From assembly GCF_014698835.1 (NCBI RefSeq), contig NZ_JACJTU010000009.1:1-64000 (forward strand): DNA of 64,000 nucleotides, read 5' to 3'. Source of the DNA: Nostoc paludosum FACHB-159. Lineage in GTDB: Bacteria; Cyanobacteriota; Cyanobacteriia; Cyanobacteriales; Nostocaceae. The notes under the pieces were generated by a model. It made no database searches and had not been told where the DNA came from. It worked only from the letters and a program-made list of their open reading frames with translations. Below, piece by piece: positions 9,606-18,537 of the stretch (position 1 is its first letter; each line of letters starts with the position of its first letter). Made by a program: the position numbers and the translations under genes.

Positions 9606-9794
9606 TCAAGTGCGGAAACGTCTTTTACCCTGCTTTTGTAAGGCAAGTTTTTTGCGCTTGGATTTTTCAATCGGCGTTTCAAAGTGACGATGTTTCCTCA
9701 TATCTTGAAAAATCCCCGCCTTGGAAACTTCTCGCTTAAATCTGCGTAAGGCTGACTCAAGGTGTTCATTTTCACCCACTATTATTTGGGTCAT
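9606..9794 (-). CDS. rpsU: 30S ribosomal protein S21 (bS21)
   Basis: The 62-residue basic protein has the S21 pattern: [20 protein letters not shown], a central KREVSKAG...RKHRHFETP and a lysine/arginine-rich tail. S21 sits on the 30S platform near the anti-Shine-Dalgarno region. It lies 71 bases downstream of an RRM gene on the same strand. The rbp-rpsU pairing is known from Anabaena, where the two are cold-responsive and can be co-transcribed. Confidence 0.95.
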   Translation of the reverse strand: MTQIIVGENEHLESALRRFKREVSKAGIFQDMRKHRHFETPIEKSKRKKLALQKQGKRRFRT

Positions 9795-9865
9795 GATTTC
9801 TCCTACTTAATTGAATTTATCAATGGACTAAAAATTCGCTCTCTCTTTCTTTCCGGTTACAAAAC

Positions 9866-10174
9866 TTAGTAGCGGTTACGTCCACCACCACCACCGTATC
9901 CTCCCCGATTGCCACCAGACGGGCCTCTGTCTTCTCTGGGCTTGGCTTTGTTAACTTTCAGGTCACGGCCCATCCATTCAGCACCATCAAGAGCGGATAT
10001 GGCAGCAGCTTCTTCTGCCTCTGTTCCCATTTCCACGAAAGCGAAGCCGCGCAGACGACCCGTTTCCCGGTCTGTAGGTAGTTGAACGCGCTTGACCGTA
10101 CCATATTCAGCAAAAACACCTTTAATATCATCTTCCGTAACTTGGTAAGAGAGGTTGCCTACATAAATTGACAT
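9866..10174 (-). CDS. rbp: RNA-binding protein with one RRM and glycine-rich tail (Rbp family)
   Basis: The 102-residue protein is a single RRM, with RNP2 IYVGNL at residues 3-8 and RNP1 RGFAFVEM at about 43-50. A short glycine/arginine tail (GGYGGGGGRNRY) follows. Cyanobacterial Rbp proteins bind RNA and many are induced by cold; the glycine-rich tail is typical of that group. The start MSIYVGNLSY is the usual one. The gap upstream to about 10320 would hold a promoter and leader, but no specific cold-shock box can be claimed. Which rbp paralog this is cannot be told. Confidence 0.92.
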   Translation of the reverse strand: MSIYVGNLSYQVTEDDIKGVFAEYGTVKRVQLPTDRETGRLRGFAFVEMGTEAEEAAAISALDGAEWMGRDLKVNKAKPREDRGPSGGNRGGYGGGGGRNRY

Positions 10175-10370
10175 TGATTATCTCCAAAATCATAAATGTG
10201 TAGAGATTTAAATTTCGGAGAAAAGTCTGTAAATACCAAAAGGGAAAAACCTGTCAATACTAAAAACAAAAATACTCACCGAATTAACTCTCGTTTACTA
10301 GGATGACATAGAAGCCCATTCTCTGCACCCAGAAAAAGGTTAATAGATGATTAACTAATAATAAAGAGTT

Positions 10371-10393
10371 GCGTAGGCGTAGCCCGTCGTAGC
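10371..10393 (+). repeat. Short palindromic repeat GCGTAGGCGTAGCCCGTCGTAG, copy 1 of 3
   Basis: This copy lies upstream of the NRPS remnant. The same motif is found inverted at 59803-59829 and, with changes, at 61091-61115. It can fold as a small hairpin and reads with in-frame stops (TAG) in one frame. Confidence 0.6.
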
Positions 10394-10643
10394 TAAAAGT
10401 CGAGCCAGTGCGATCTTGTCGCCTTGCGTCGGAAAGCAACTGGCGTCGGAGTGGCGGCTTTTGCCGATCCGATCGCGCACCGTTAGCGACCCAGGAGTGT
10501 CACTTTTCAAGACAGACATCGCTTCACTTGTTTACTCATTTGTGTGGGTATCCAGATTTTTGATTTATTTTAGCGCCTATCGGAAAACTTGTCAGTCTAC
10601 TGAATCTACCTTTAGGTATAATTTTTGTCCTAAATCCTCAAAA

Positions 10644-11291
10644 ATGGGCAAATCGAGAGTCATCATACTCGCTAACGGAAAAGTCGATCGCAAAGCACTT
10701 CCAGCACCCACTCAAAGTTTGAATGCAAATGAGAAATTTATTGCTCCTCGTACCCTTATTGAGGAACGATTAGCAGAAATTTGGTCTACAGTATTGGGTC
10801 TAAAAAACATTGGTGTTGATGACAATTTCTTAGGGTTGGGAGGACATTCCTTACTAGCCTTTCAGATTCTCTGCCGCATCCGCGATATCTTTCAAGTTGA
10901 TTTGCCAATACGGCATTTCTTTGAAGCGGCTACCATCGCTGAAATAGCCCAAAGCATTATCCAAGCACAACAGGAAGACAAAGGATACTCTGTTGTCCCT
11001 ATACAATCGATTGAGCGCGGTGGCGGCGGACGTAGCCATCAGAATTTACCGCTTTCCTTTGGGCAAGAACGGTTGTGGTTTCTTGATCAGTTAGTGCCCA
11101 ACCATACTTTTTACAATGTTCCCGAAGCCTTTCGTATCAGAGGTGTACTCAACCCCACAATATTAGAACAGAGCTTGAATGAAATTATCAAGCGTCATCA
11201 AGTCCTACGAACTACCTATTCCAGTCTGAACGGACAACCCATACAGGTCATCCACTCAACTTTTCCCATCAAACTCTTAGAGGATGTTTGA
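10644..11291 (+). pseudogene. Non-ribosomal peptide synthetase remnant: end of A domain, carrier protein, start of C domain
   Basis: The frame starts abruptly near the end of an adenylation domain, with the A10 motif NGKVDRKALP (near base 10670). It continues with a complete peptidyl carrier domain (LGGHSLL, with the phosphopantetheine serine near 10850). Then the first part of a condensation domain follows (LSFGQERLWFLDQL near 11060; RHQVLRTTY). It is cut by a stop inside a MITE terminal repeat at 11289-11291. Codons before about 10660 have no NRPS likeness, so the rest of the A domain is gone. The sequence resumes after the MITE. No other module is present in the window. Confidence 0.85.
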
Positions 11292-11441
11292 AAAGTATTT
11301 CGCTGTGATTTTAGGCACTTATCGATCCCCCCTAACCCCCCTTAAAAAGGGGGGAACTGGAATTAAAGCCCCCCTTCTTAAGGGGGGTTGGGGGGATCAA
11401 TAACGTTTTGCTACCGACGAAAGGACTTTTCAAACAACCTC
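11280..11441. mobile_element. 162-bp MITE with 16-bp terminal inverted repeats and TTA target duplication
   Basis: The left end GAGGATGTTTGAAAAG (11280-11295) is inverted as CTTTTCAAACAACCTC (11426-11441), with one mismatch. TTA flanks both sides (11277-11279 and 11442-11444). The centre is a hairpin of C-runs and G-runs (about 11325-11398). Removing the element with one TTA restores an uninterrupted condensation-domain reading frame, so both ends are certain. The TNA-type 3-bp duplication suggests mobilisation by an IS5-family transposase; this is an inference. Confidence 0.85.
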
Positions 11442-12473
11442 TTAGTGGTGAATCTCCAAGGGCTGTCTTCAGATGAGCAGGAATCTCAAGTCCAGCACAT
11501 CGTCCTTGAAGAAGCCCAACGTCCTTTCGATTTAGCTCAAGGTCTATTGCTGCGAACAACATTGCTGCAACTGAGTTCAGAGGAACTTTATCACAGTGCT
11601 GCCCAAGTCAATTTTGCTAAACCATACTCTGTAATCAAGCCATCTAATGTCCTTGGAACTCAAGAAGTTCTCAGATTAGCTTGTATGGGCAAAGTCAAAC
11701 CAATGCATTACATTTCTACCATTGCTGTTTTTGGTGCAATCAGCCATTTTACAGGACAAAAAGTAGTTTACGAAAATGACGACATCGAGTCTTGTAAAGA
11801 CTATGTTGCTCTGGATCTTGGCTATGCTCAAACCAAATGGGTAGCCGAAAATCTTGTATGGGTTGCCAAGTCTAGGGGAATACCTGTTAGCATCTACAGA
11901 ACAGGATTTCTCATGGGACATAGCGATACCGGCATTGCTCATACAAAAGATGCTTATGTGCCTAGAGTTATTAAAGGATGCATACAGCTTGGTAGTTATC
12001 CAGAACTCATAGATCAAAAAGAAGAATTGATTCCTGTGGATTACGCCAGCAGAGCAATTGTCCATTTATCCAAAAAGCAAGAATCTCTAGGAAAAGCTTT
12101 CCATATAGTACCTCCGCCAGACCAAAATATTAGCATCATCGAGCTTTTTGAATTTATTTGTTCTTATGGTTACCAACTCAAGAAGTTACCATATACTCAG
12201 TGGAAAGATGAGCTAATTGCAAATTTCAGGCACTCTCAGGAAAATGTTTTACATCCCCTCTTACCGATGATGTCTGAAAAAGTCTACCAAAATTCTTTGA
12301 CAATCATGGAGTTGTATCAAAATACAGTTGATTATGACTATCAGAATACCCTCGATGGATTGGCGGATTCTGCAATTGTTTGTCCATCAATGGATGTTAA
12401 ACTCCTAGAGAAATACTTCTCATATTTCATTAGTAGTGGTTTCTTAAATTCACCAACCTCAAGACAGGTGTAA
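11442..12473 (+). pseudogene. NRPS remnant: condensation-domain piece fused to thioester reductase domain
   Basis: The first 48 or so codons continue the interrupted condensation domain (VVNLQGLSSDEQESQ...RPFDLAQG...LRTTLLQLSSEEL). At about 11590 the text changes within one codon step to the middle of an NAD(P)-dependent terminal reductase domain. Its hallmarks are FAKPYSVIKPSNVLGTQEVL, HYISTIAVFG and the short-chain dehydrogenase YAQTK motif (near 11830). The reductase lacks its N-terminal nucleotide-binding glycine motif (TGATGFLG type), so it cannot work. A large in-frame deletion therefore joined an internal C domain to the terminal R domain. Such reductases release peptides as aldehydes or alcohols. 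Codon use looks normal and the frame stays open to the end. Confidence 0.8.
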
Positions 12474-12667
12474 GTAGGTCGGTGTTGAAAATTGTCGTTA
12501 TGACAAGGCAGAAGGCAGAAGGGAAGAGCTTTTTGGGCATCTTTGCTTTTCATTACATATTTTGGTTTTTTACCCTGTTCTACTTAACTATTCGCACTAG
12601 AATTTTGAGCTTAATATTCCCCGATTTAACTCGCTCAAAGGGGCAAAGGTTAATCAAATTATATTAA

Positions 12668-12683
12668 GAGGGTGTTTGAAAAG
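12668..12683 (+). repeat. Solo terminal repeat of the 162-bp MITE family
   Basis: GAGGGTGTTTGAAAAG, preceded by TTAA, matches the left end of the 11280-11441 element at 15 of 16 bases. No inverted partner was found downstream. It is followed five bases later by the start of another element, so it may have been broken by it. Confidence 0.6.
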
Positions 12684-12688
12684 TTTTG

Positions 12689-12829
12689 CAGGACTTACGC
12701 AAAAGATAACGAAAGTAGCGGTAATACCCTGCGGGTTCGCTTTTAGTGTTCTCGCAGAGTAGCCACTGGGCGTCTACATGAATTACCCCTACGCAAGAAT
12801 AAGGTTTTCGGTCACAAGCGTAAGTCCTG
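12689..12829. repeat. MITE-like repeat, CAGGACTTACGC family, copy 2
   Basis: Perfect 12-bp terminal inverted repeats CAGGACTTACGC (12689-12700) and GCGTAAGTCCTG (12818-12829) bound a 141-bp non-coding element. It shares its interior string around GGTTTTCGGTCAC with the degenerate copy at 9358. Confidence 0.65.
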
Positions 12830-13479
12830 TGCTTCTACAAGGACATCAAAAATCGCGTTCAGCACTTCCCACAAGAAGAGTTGAATGTTTTTTATTTGGA
12901 AGCCCTATTATTCAATTGCTATGAGAATATCTACTTATTATGCTGCTTTGAAATTTTGTGTTGGCTATTCCCATACATCTATATAATAAGAAAACATCTT
13001 TTATGAGCGATAGCAATATTTGGAAACGTATACATATATACAGACAGTAAATCCTAAAAGAAAATAAAGAAACTTGTTTTTTGCCAAACCAAATAATAAG
13101 ATAATAATAGTAATAGGATATACAGAAATTTCACTTTTATCCTTATCTAACTCATATTTGAGTGCATTTGAGTACAGCTTAATAAATCGCAAAATATTTG
13201 GAATAAATCTTTGCAAAGTCTTACAGGTAAAGTTTCTTGTAGCGAGTACAGAAATTCTTAAACCCTGCCCTGAAAATACCAGTACCCCTATCATTAAATA
13301 CTAGTACCCCTACCCCAAAAGAAATTTTTAATTTATTTAAGGTGGGGGTTTTGGCGTTTGAGTACAACCTTAATAAATCCAATAAATCCAATCAACATTG
13401 CGTTAACTATCGAGTTGGAAGTGGCCTGATATAAGCATAAAAATAGCACATGGCTCTTTTAACCAGATAGACAGTAGCG

Positions 13480-14241
13480 ATGCAACAGTCCTTAGACAGA
13501 ATTACGAATCCTCAAACTCTGAAAACACAGGATTCAAAACAGAAATCCTTGCTCAAGACATTACTCTCTGGAGGTTTTTTTGAGCCATTATTGAGTGATT
13601 TTCGCATTATCTTTGAGCGCGACCCAGCGGCACGCAATTGGCTAGAAGTTGTGTTTTGCTATCCTGGATTGCACGCACTGTGTTTGCATCGTGTTGCTCA
13701 CTGGTTACATTGTCGAGGAGTGGGTTTTATTCCCCGCTTAATTTCTCACTTGGGACGATTTTTAACCGGAATTGAGATTCACCCAGGTGCAGAGATTGGG
13801 AAGGGTGTATTTATCGACCACGGAATGGGAGTAGTGATTGGCGAAACTGCGATCGTGGGAGACTATACGCTGATTTATCAAGGCGTCACCCTTGGCGGAA
13901 CTGGTAAAGAAAGCGGTAAGCGCCATCCCACAGTCGGTAAACATGTTGTGGTGGGTGCGGGTGCGAAAGTTTTGGGTAATCTGCAAATTGGCGATCGCGT
14001 TCGCATTGGCGCGGGTTCCATTGTTTTGCGGAATGTCCCCAGCGATTGTACTGTGGTCGGTGTTCCTGGTCGAATTATTTCTCGCGATCGAGGCGCTAGC
14101 CTTTCTCCTTTAGAACATGGAAAGCTACCTGATGTAGAAGCAACGGTGATTCGTTCTTTACTCACGCGCATCGAACAACTCGAAAAACAACTGCAAGCTT
14201 TAGAAGTCAGAACTCAGGAATCAGGAGTCAGGACTAAGTAG
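13480..14241 (+). CDS. cysE: Serine O-acetyltransferase
   Basis: The 253-residue enzyme makes O-acetylserine from serine and acetyl-CoA, the first step of cysteine synthesis. It has the N-terminal helical part ([19 protein letters not shown], 46-64) and the left-handed beta-helix hexapeptides. Catalytic-region motifs [14 protein letters not shown] (His114) and GKRHPT (His149) are present, as is CTVVGVPGR at 190-198. The C-terminal glutamine-rich tail is partly coded by a repeat. Its place ahead of nifV-nifZ-nifT matches the cysE2 position in Anabaena. That suggests it supplies cysteine for nitrogenase Fe-S clusters; the link is inferred from context. Confidence 0.93.
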   Translation: MQQSLDRITNPQTLKTQDSKQKSLLKTLLSGGFFEPLLSDFRIIFERDPAARNWLEVVFCYPGLHALCLHRVAHWLHCRGVGFIPRLISHLGRFLTGIEIHPGAEIGKGVFIDHGMGVVIGETAIVGDYTLIYQGVTLGGTGKESGKRHPTVGKHVVVGAGAKVLGNLQIGDRVRIGAGSIVLRNVPSDCTVVGVPGRIISRDRGASLSPLEHGKLPDVEATVIRSLLTRIEQLEKQLQALEVRTQESGVRTK

Positions 14242-14315
14242 TTATTGGTCATTAGTCAGACAATTTTAGATTTTAGATTTTGGATTGGAGACAACTGACA
14301 AAGGACAAACGACAA

Positions 14316-14561
14316 ATGACAAATGATACTTTAGGCGAACAAGTTTTGCAGATTCCTTTGAGCGATCGCTGGCGAATCTATCACCGGTTGCAAGAATTAA
14401 AAATCAAGAGTTCCTGTCTTCCCGATGGTTCTTTACGGGTGCAAATCAACAATTTGCTAGAAGCAATTCTAATTCGGAGTACGGTTATGCAATTTCTCGC
14501 TTCTCGTCGTGAATTAGTCGAGTGGCTAGAGCGTTGCTGGCAATCTAGTGGTGAGTTTTAA
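14316..14561 (+). CDS. Small conserved protein of the cyanobacterial nif region, function unknown
   Basis: The 81-residue soluble protein (LGEQVLQIPLSDRWRIYHRL, then IKSSCLPDGSLRVQIN, ending in LASRRELVEWLERCW) has no motif that I recognise as catalytic. ATG 14316 is chosen because the longer frame from 14280 is read through a GACAAA-type short tandem repeat. It lies between cysE and a DUF2949 gene, a place held by a small gene in Anabaena nif clusters. A role linked to nitrogen fixation is inferred only from position. Confidence 0.75.
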   Translation: MTNDTLGEQVLQIPLSDRWRIYHRLQELKIKSSCLPDGSLRVQINNLLEAILIRSTVMQFLASRRELVEWLERCWQSSGEF

Positions 14562-14857
14562 GTCATAAATATTGTTAAAAAATCTAATTTAGACAATATT
14601 AATCTTGAATTCATCACACAAGCATAGCTCTTTGCAGGGATGCATAAATATTGAAGAGATTTAGAAGTTGAAGTTACTGTCCGCTAGCAAATTCTATTGC
14701 AAACTGAGAGGAATTCACCAATTGATAATTCAGGAGTCAGGAATCAAGAGGAAGAACTTTCTATTTCTCCCCTTGCCCAATGCCCCATCCCCCATGCCCA
14801 AAATAGGAATTTCTGATTTTTAATTCTTTTCCAACTGAAGAAATTGAAAGTTCAACT

Positions 14858-15055
14858 ATGCCAACTCGTAACAGAGATATTCAACTCATCAAATTTTTGC
14901 ACCATGAACTTGAACTTTCAAATGCGGATATTGCTGTAGCGCTACGACACCGTGAATTCCAAAATGGCCCGTTACCGATGCTGCTCTGGCAGTATGGTTT
15001 AGTTAACTTAGACCAGTTAGAACGAATTTTTGACTGGTTAGCAGAACAAAGTTAG
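14858..15055 (+). CDS. DUF2949 family protein
   Basis: This 65-residue protein matches the pattern of cyanobacterial DUF2949 proteins: LIKFLHHELELSNADIAVAL, then GPLPMLLWQYGLVNLDQLERIFDWL. No catalytic residues are known for the family. It lies in the nif accessory cluster between a small unknown gene and nifV. The 296 bases upstream hold short repeats of the CCAATGCCC type and no gene. Confidence 0.85.
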   Translation: MPTRNRDIQLIKFLHHELELSNADIAVALRHREFQNGPLPMLLWQYGLVNLDQLERIFDWLAEQS

Positions 15056-15262
15056 CTAATTTGTATCTAAGAATTCAGAATTCAGAATCCAGAATTTATA
15101 AGACTTCGAGACCGACAATTTTATAATTGTCAGAAAATTAAGCAGCGTCATCACACTTGATTTTCTAACTATTCTGACTTCTGCCTCCTGACTTTTGAAT
15201 TCTCGCATTTGTACCGAGATTAAACTACACACCAATGCTATACAAAATATGAGGTTCCTGAG

Positions 15263-15379
15263 ATGATTACTACATTAATTGCTGGATTCTGTCTTTTAAT
15301 TTTTTCCGGATTTGCTAATAGCTATATTAGTTATTTGCTACTCGAACAAATTACAATCGACCTCGGTAAAAAAGATTAG
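15263..15379 (+). CDS. Small single-span membrane protein (38 residues)
   Basis: ATG 15263 opens a 38-codon frame, MITTLIAGFCLLIFSGFA followed by NSYISYLLLEQ and a charged tail ending in GKKD. It has one clear membrane span, and GAGG lies upstream at a usable distance. Small proteins of this kind are common in cyanobacteria and easily missed. It lies 170 bases ahead of nifV. Coding status rests on the start, the hydrophobic pattern and the clean stop; no family is recognised. Confidence 0.4.
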   Translation: MITTLIAGFCLLIFSGFANSYISYLLLEQITIDLGKKD

Positions 15380-15551
15380 TAAATTATACCAATTTTTGGT
15401 TCTTTGTCATACAGATGTGATGTTGCTAAATGAGCAATAATTGAGGATCATGTATCCTGTTTATGTATTGTGATATTTTTAGCATTTACCATCACTGAGA
15501 ATAGTAGAGAGAAAGGATATTGAGAATACTTCCAAGAGAGGGATATTTGCA

Positions 15552-16685
15552 ATGAATCAAATCATAATTAATGACACTACATTGCGTGATGGCGAACAAG
15601 CGGCGGGTGTTGCTTTCAATTTAAAAGAAAAAGTAGCGATCGCCAAGTTTCTCGATGCCATTGGTATCCCCGAATTAGAAGTTGGGATACCAGCAATGGG
15701 TGGGGAAGAAACACAGGCGATTGCCGCAATTTCTGACTTGGGTTTGCAAGCAAAACTCCTCGGTTGGAACCGCGCTGTCATCTCAGATATTAAGGCTTCT
15801 ATCGCCTGCGGTCTCAACCGAGTGCATATCGCCATCCCCGTCTCTGGTATTCAAATTGCCACTAAATTTCATGGTCAGTGGCGGGTAAGCCTACAAAAAC
15901 TCAAAGACTCCATCAGCTTCGCAGTCGATAGCGGCCTTTGGGTAGCAGTCGGGGGAGAAGATTCTTCTAGAGCTGATGAAAGCTTCCTTTTAGATGTAGC
16001 ACTTTGGGCCCAAGAGTGGGGTGCATCCCGCTTCCGCTTCTGCGACACCGTAGGAGTTCTCGACCCCTTTAGCACCTACACAAAGGTCAAGCATCTGGTT
16101 TCGGCTTTGACGATTCCCCTGGAAATTCACACCCACAATGATTTTGGTCTAGCAACCGCCAACGCCCTTGCTGGGATTAAAGCTGGAGCAACATCTGTGA
16201 ATACCACAGTCAACGGCTTGGGTGAAAGGGCGGGAAATGCAGCTCTTGAAGAAGTTGTCATGGCCATCAAACGCATTTACGGCGTTGATTTGGGAATTGA
16301 CACATCTCATTTGTTGGGACTGTCTCAACTAGTTGCTGCTGCATCAGGCGCGGACGTTCCACCTTGGAAAGCGATCGTTGGTGAAAACACCTTCGCCCAC
16401 GAATCGGGAATTCACGCTCATGGCGTGCTGCAAAACCCCCTCACCTACGAACCATTCGCCCCCGAAGAAGTCGGTTGCGAACGCCGCTTAGTAGTAGGTA
16501 AACATTCTGGACGGCATTCAGTTGCAAACTTGCTACAACAGCATGGAATTTTCTTAAACTCACAAGAAACCCAGTCAGTTTTAGACGCAGTGCGCCATCA
16601 GTCAGTAAAGAAAAAACGTAGCCTTACTACAGAAGAAGTGTTGAATTTGGCCAGAGAACAGAGGTATTCTCATGCAACGCGATGA
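15552..16685 (+). CDS. nifV: Homocitrate synthase
   Basis: The 377-residue enzyme condenses 2-oxoglutarate and acetyl-CoA into homocitrate, the organic ligand of the nitrogenase FeMo cofactor. Family marks are [10 protein letters not shown] (7-16), [16 protein letters not shown] with the metal-binding Hx[15 protein letters not shown], and HESGIHAHG. It is shorter than isopropylmalate synthases and lacks their C-terminal regulatory domain, as expected for NifV. GAGAGGGAT lies just upstream of ATG 15552. It overlaps nifZ by 14 bases. No clear GTA-N8-TAC NtcA site was seen in the upstream 170 bases. Confidence 0.96.
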   Translation: MNQIIINDTTLRDGEQAAGVAFNLKEKVAIAKFLDAIGIPELEVGIPAMGGEETQAIAAISDLGLQAKLLGWNRAVISDIKASIACGLNRVHIAIPVSGIQIATKFHGQWRVSLQKLKDSISFAVDSGLWVAVGGEDSSRADESFLLDVALWAQEWGASRFRFCDTVGVLDPFSTYTKVKHLVSALTIPLEIHTHNDFGLATANALAGIKAGATSVNTTVNGLGERAGNAALEEVVMAIKRIYGVDLGIDTSHLLGLSQLVAAASGADVPPWKAIVGENTFAHESGIHAHGVLQNPLTYEPFAPEEVGCERRLVVGKHSGRHSVANLLQQHGIFLNSQETQSVLDAVRHQSVKKKRSLTTEEVLNLAREQRYSHATR

Positions 16686-16959
16686 ATTAGAGCTAGACTT
16701 ACCACCTGCTTTTGAAATAGGTGAAAAAGTCAGACTTCGCAAACTAATTAAAAACGATGGTACCTTTCCTGGTCAAGAAATCGGTGCAGTTTTAGCGAAG
16801 AAAGGAGATATCGGTTACATAGCGAGTATAGGCACATATTTGCAGAGTTCCTATATATATGCTGTCCATTTCTTAGAAACTGGGTTTGTCGTCGGCTGTA
16901 AGAAAAAAGAACTAGAATCTGTTGAGGAATCTCATGAAAGTAATGCTACGCGTGAATGA
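16672..16959 (+). CDS. nifZ: Nitrogenase maturation protein NifZ
   Basis: The 95-residue protein has the NifZ core: [21 protein letters not shown], then [23 protein letters not shown] and [11 protein letters not shown]. NifZ helps the second half of P-cluster assembly on the MoFe protein. The gene starts inside the end of nifV and overlaps the start of nifT by 26 bases, so the three are one translational unit. Confidence 0.95.
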   Translation: MQRDELELDLPPAFEIGEKVRLRKLIKNDGTFPGQEIGAVLAKKGDIGYIASIGTYLQSSYIYAVHFLETGFVVGCKKKELESVEESHESNATRE

Positions 16960-17137
16960 TGCCGGCACTTTAGTAGTTTACGTTGCAAAAAAAGACCTGG
17001 AAGAAGAAGTAGTCAAACAAACTGATGGCAATGAAGGTAAAATTCTTACCTTAGCAAATGGCTGGGAATTAGAATTTCGTGAATTACCAGATGTAGCCAA
17101 TTTACCGCAAACTGTAGAAGCAAAACGACTTTCGTAA
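16934..17137 (+). CDS. nifT: Nitrogen fixation protein NifT (FixT)
   Basis: The 67-residue protein starts [20 protein letters not shown] and carries ANGWELEFRELPD, the NifT pattern. ATG 16934 is preferred over the upstream in-frame start because it has GAGGAA in front and matches the family start. NifT is conserved in nif clusters but its biochemical role is not established. A block of 7-bp repeats follows directly, and may form part of the transcript end. Confidence 0.93.
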   Translation: MKVMLRVNDAGTLVVYVAKKDLEEEVVKQTDGNEGKILTLANGWELEFRELPDVANLPQTVEAKRLS

Positions 17138-17242
17138 AGGGACTGGGGACTGGGGGCTGGGGACTGGTGATTAGGGAAGATGAGGGAGTGAGAAAGAAAT
17201 AACCAATGCCCCATGCCCCATGCCCAATGCCCAATGCCCAAT
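17136..17242. repeat. STRR block: GGGGACT and CCAATGC heptamers
   Basis: GGGGACTGGG-type heptamers (17138-17168) are followed by CCCATGC/CCAATGC heptamers (17205-17240). The order is the same as behind other genes in the window. Confidence 0.8.
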
Positions 17243-17257
17243 TACTTTTAATCAATC

Positions 17258-17803
17258 ATGGGTAAAAAGTATTTCATGTTATCAGAATTGAAACTTGAAG
17301 GACAGTTTTTAGGTTTTGTTGGTGCCGAACCCAAGAAATATAAATATTTGCAACTGGCAGTTCCAGATGGAACTATGGAAATCAAATTGCCAAAAGAGTT
17401 GCGCCGTTCTCTGAGTTTAGTGTTAGTTCCTGGTGAAGAAATTCGCGTTTTTGCTTATAGTGAGTTAGACTCTCACACAGGTAAAATTAAAATCAAAGCC
17501 TGTCAAGTCACGCCAATTGGTACTTGTCCAATTCAAAATTTGCCACTGCTACCTAAAGCCAAAATTATGGTGTGTCAAAAGTCGGGTTGCCTCAAGCGTG
17601 GCGGTAAAGGTTTATTATCAGAATTAGAAAAAACTTTGTGCGATCGCGGTTTATTAGACAAAGTTACCATCGAACATACCAGTTGCCAAAAATGTTGCAG
17701 CAGCGCTCCCAACTGTGTTTTACAACTTGGTAAAAAGAAATACAAGAACATTCATCCAGAGGCGATCGCATCTTTGTTAGAAAGTCATTTAACCGAAAAT
17801 TAA
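17258..17803 (+). CDS. [2Fe-2S] thioredoxin-like ferredoxin domain protein
   Basis: The 181-residue protein has an N-terminal beta-rich part (1-95) and a C-terminal thioredoxin-like ferredoxin domain. Candidate cluster ligands are Cys106 and Cys111 (CQKSGC) with Cys143, Cys146, Cys147 and Cys153 (CQKCCSSAPNC). Such domains carry a [2Fe-2S] cluster in electron carriers and in NuoE-like subunits. Its place behind nifT suggests a link to nitrogenase maturation or electron supply, but this is inference. The ATG follows the repeat block with little room for a promoter. Confidence 0.8.
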   Translation: MGKKYFMLSELKLEGQFLGFVGAEPKKYKYLQLAVPDGTMEIKLPKELRRSLSLVLVPGEEIRVFAYSELDSHTGKIKIKACQVTPIGTCPIQNLPLLPKAKIMVCQKSGCLKRGGKGLLSELEKTLCDRGLLDKVTIEHTSCQKCCSSAPNCVLQLGKKKYKNIHPEAIASLLESHLTEN

Positions 17804-17945
17804 TAGCTTTATCTAGCTATTCTTCAAATAATACACAACTTTGTAGGGGATAAAAATTTTATCCCTATTTGTCGTTGGTATTGTTTTTTTGCTTCCTTGT
17901 CAAACTACATTAAGATAAAAATAACTCTGCATTCTCATAGTTGTC

Positions 17946-18521
17946 ATGAGCCTCACCACTGCTAAACGCTTTACAATAGCTGAATATCACCGTCTAGCGG
18001 AACTCGGCTTCTTTAAAGAGAATGACCGAGTTGAGCTAATTAATGGTGAAATAATCCAGATGTCAGCAAAAGGTAAACCGCACTCTGTTTGTGGAACACG
18101 CCTTGAGCGAGAATTATATAAGCTAGTGGGCGATCGCGCAACTTTGCGAGGACAACAGCCAATTACTTTATCTAATTATAGTGAGCCTGAACCAGATAGA
18201 GTAATTGCAAAAAATAGAGATGATGATTATCTAGCAAATCATCCCAGCCCATCTGATATTTTACTTTTAATTGAAATTGCTGATTCCTCCTTAAAATATG
18301 ACCAAGAGGAAAAGCTACATATTTATGCAGAAGCAGGTATTTTTGATTATTGGATATTTAATTTAGTAGATAATTATCTGGAATGTTATAGCGAACCTTA
18401 TCAAGATTTACAAGGTAAATTTGGTTATCGTCGCAAGTTTATTTATCTACAAAATGAATCAGTTCATATGCCATATTTTCCTGATTTAATTCTCGATTTA
18501 TCTAAAGTATTTCCTGGGTGA
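17946..18521 (+). CDS. Uma2 family (DUF820) PD-(D/E)XK nuclease-like protein
   Basis: The 191-residue protein follows the Uma2 plan: FTIAEYHRLAELG, NDRVELINGEII, EPEPDRVIAK (the acidic strand), LLLIEIADSSLKYDQEEK (the E-x-K-like core) and IFDYWIFNL. Uma2 genes are heavily amplified in cyanobacteria. The family has a restriction-endonuclease fold, but its biological role is not settled. It stands alone here with a weak leader, and the opposing gene ends 16 bases beyond its stop. Confidence 0.88.
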   Translation: MSLTTAKRFTIAEYHRLAELGFFKENDRVELINGEIIQMSAKGKPHSVCGTRLERELYKLVGDRATLRGQQPITLSNYSEPEPDRVIAKNRDDDYLANHPSPSDILLLIEIADSSLKYDQEEKLHIYAEAGIFDYWIFNLVDNYLECYSEPYQDLQGKFGYRRKFIYLQNESVHMPYFPDLILDLSKVFPG

Positions 18522-18537
18522 TGTATTAGGGTTATTT

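Larger units (their letters stand above)
12474..13479. other. Non-coding gap with repeat debris
   Basis: It holds a lone MITE end (12668-12683), a 141-bp inverted-repeat element (12689-12829) and an AT-rich stretch. At 12836-12970 one frame reads like a protein tail (FYKDIKNRVQHFPQEEL, then LEALLFNCYEN) without a start; it may be a gene fragment. Two degenerate direct copies of TTTGAGTACA.CTTAATAAATC lie at about 13166 and 13358. Frames at 13001-13304 on both strands are AT-driven and unsupported. Confidence 0.45.

Noticed and set aside
12482..12667. 61-codon frame after the NRPS remnant
   Set aside because: It lacks protein-like conservation and runs into a MITE end.
13001..13304. Overlapping frames on both strands (97 and 76 codons)
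   Set aside because: They are AT-rich with no ribosome binding site or recognised motif, and they occlude each other.
15380..15551. NtcA site (GTA-N8-TAC) ahead of nifV
   Set aside because: The nearest candidate around 15452-15470 does not keep the second half-site, so none is claimed.
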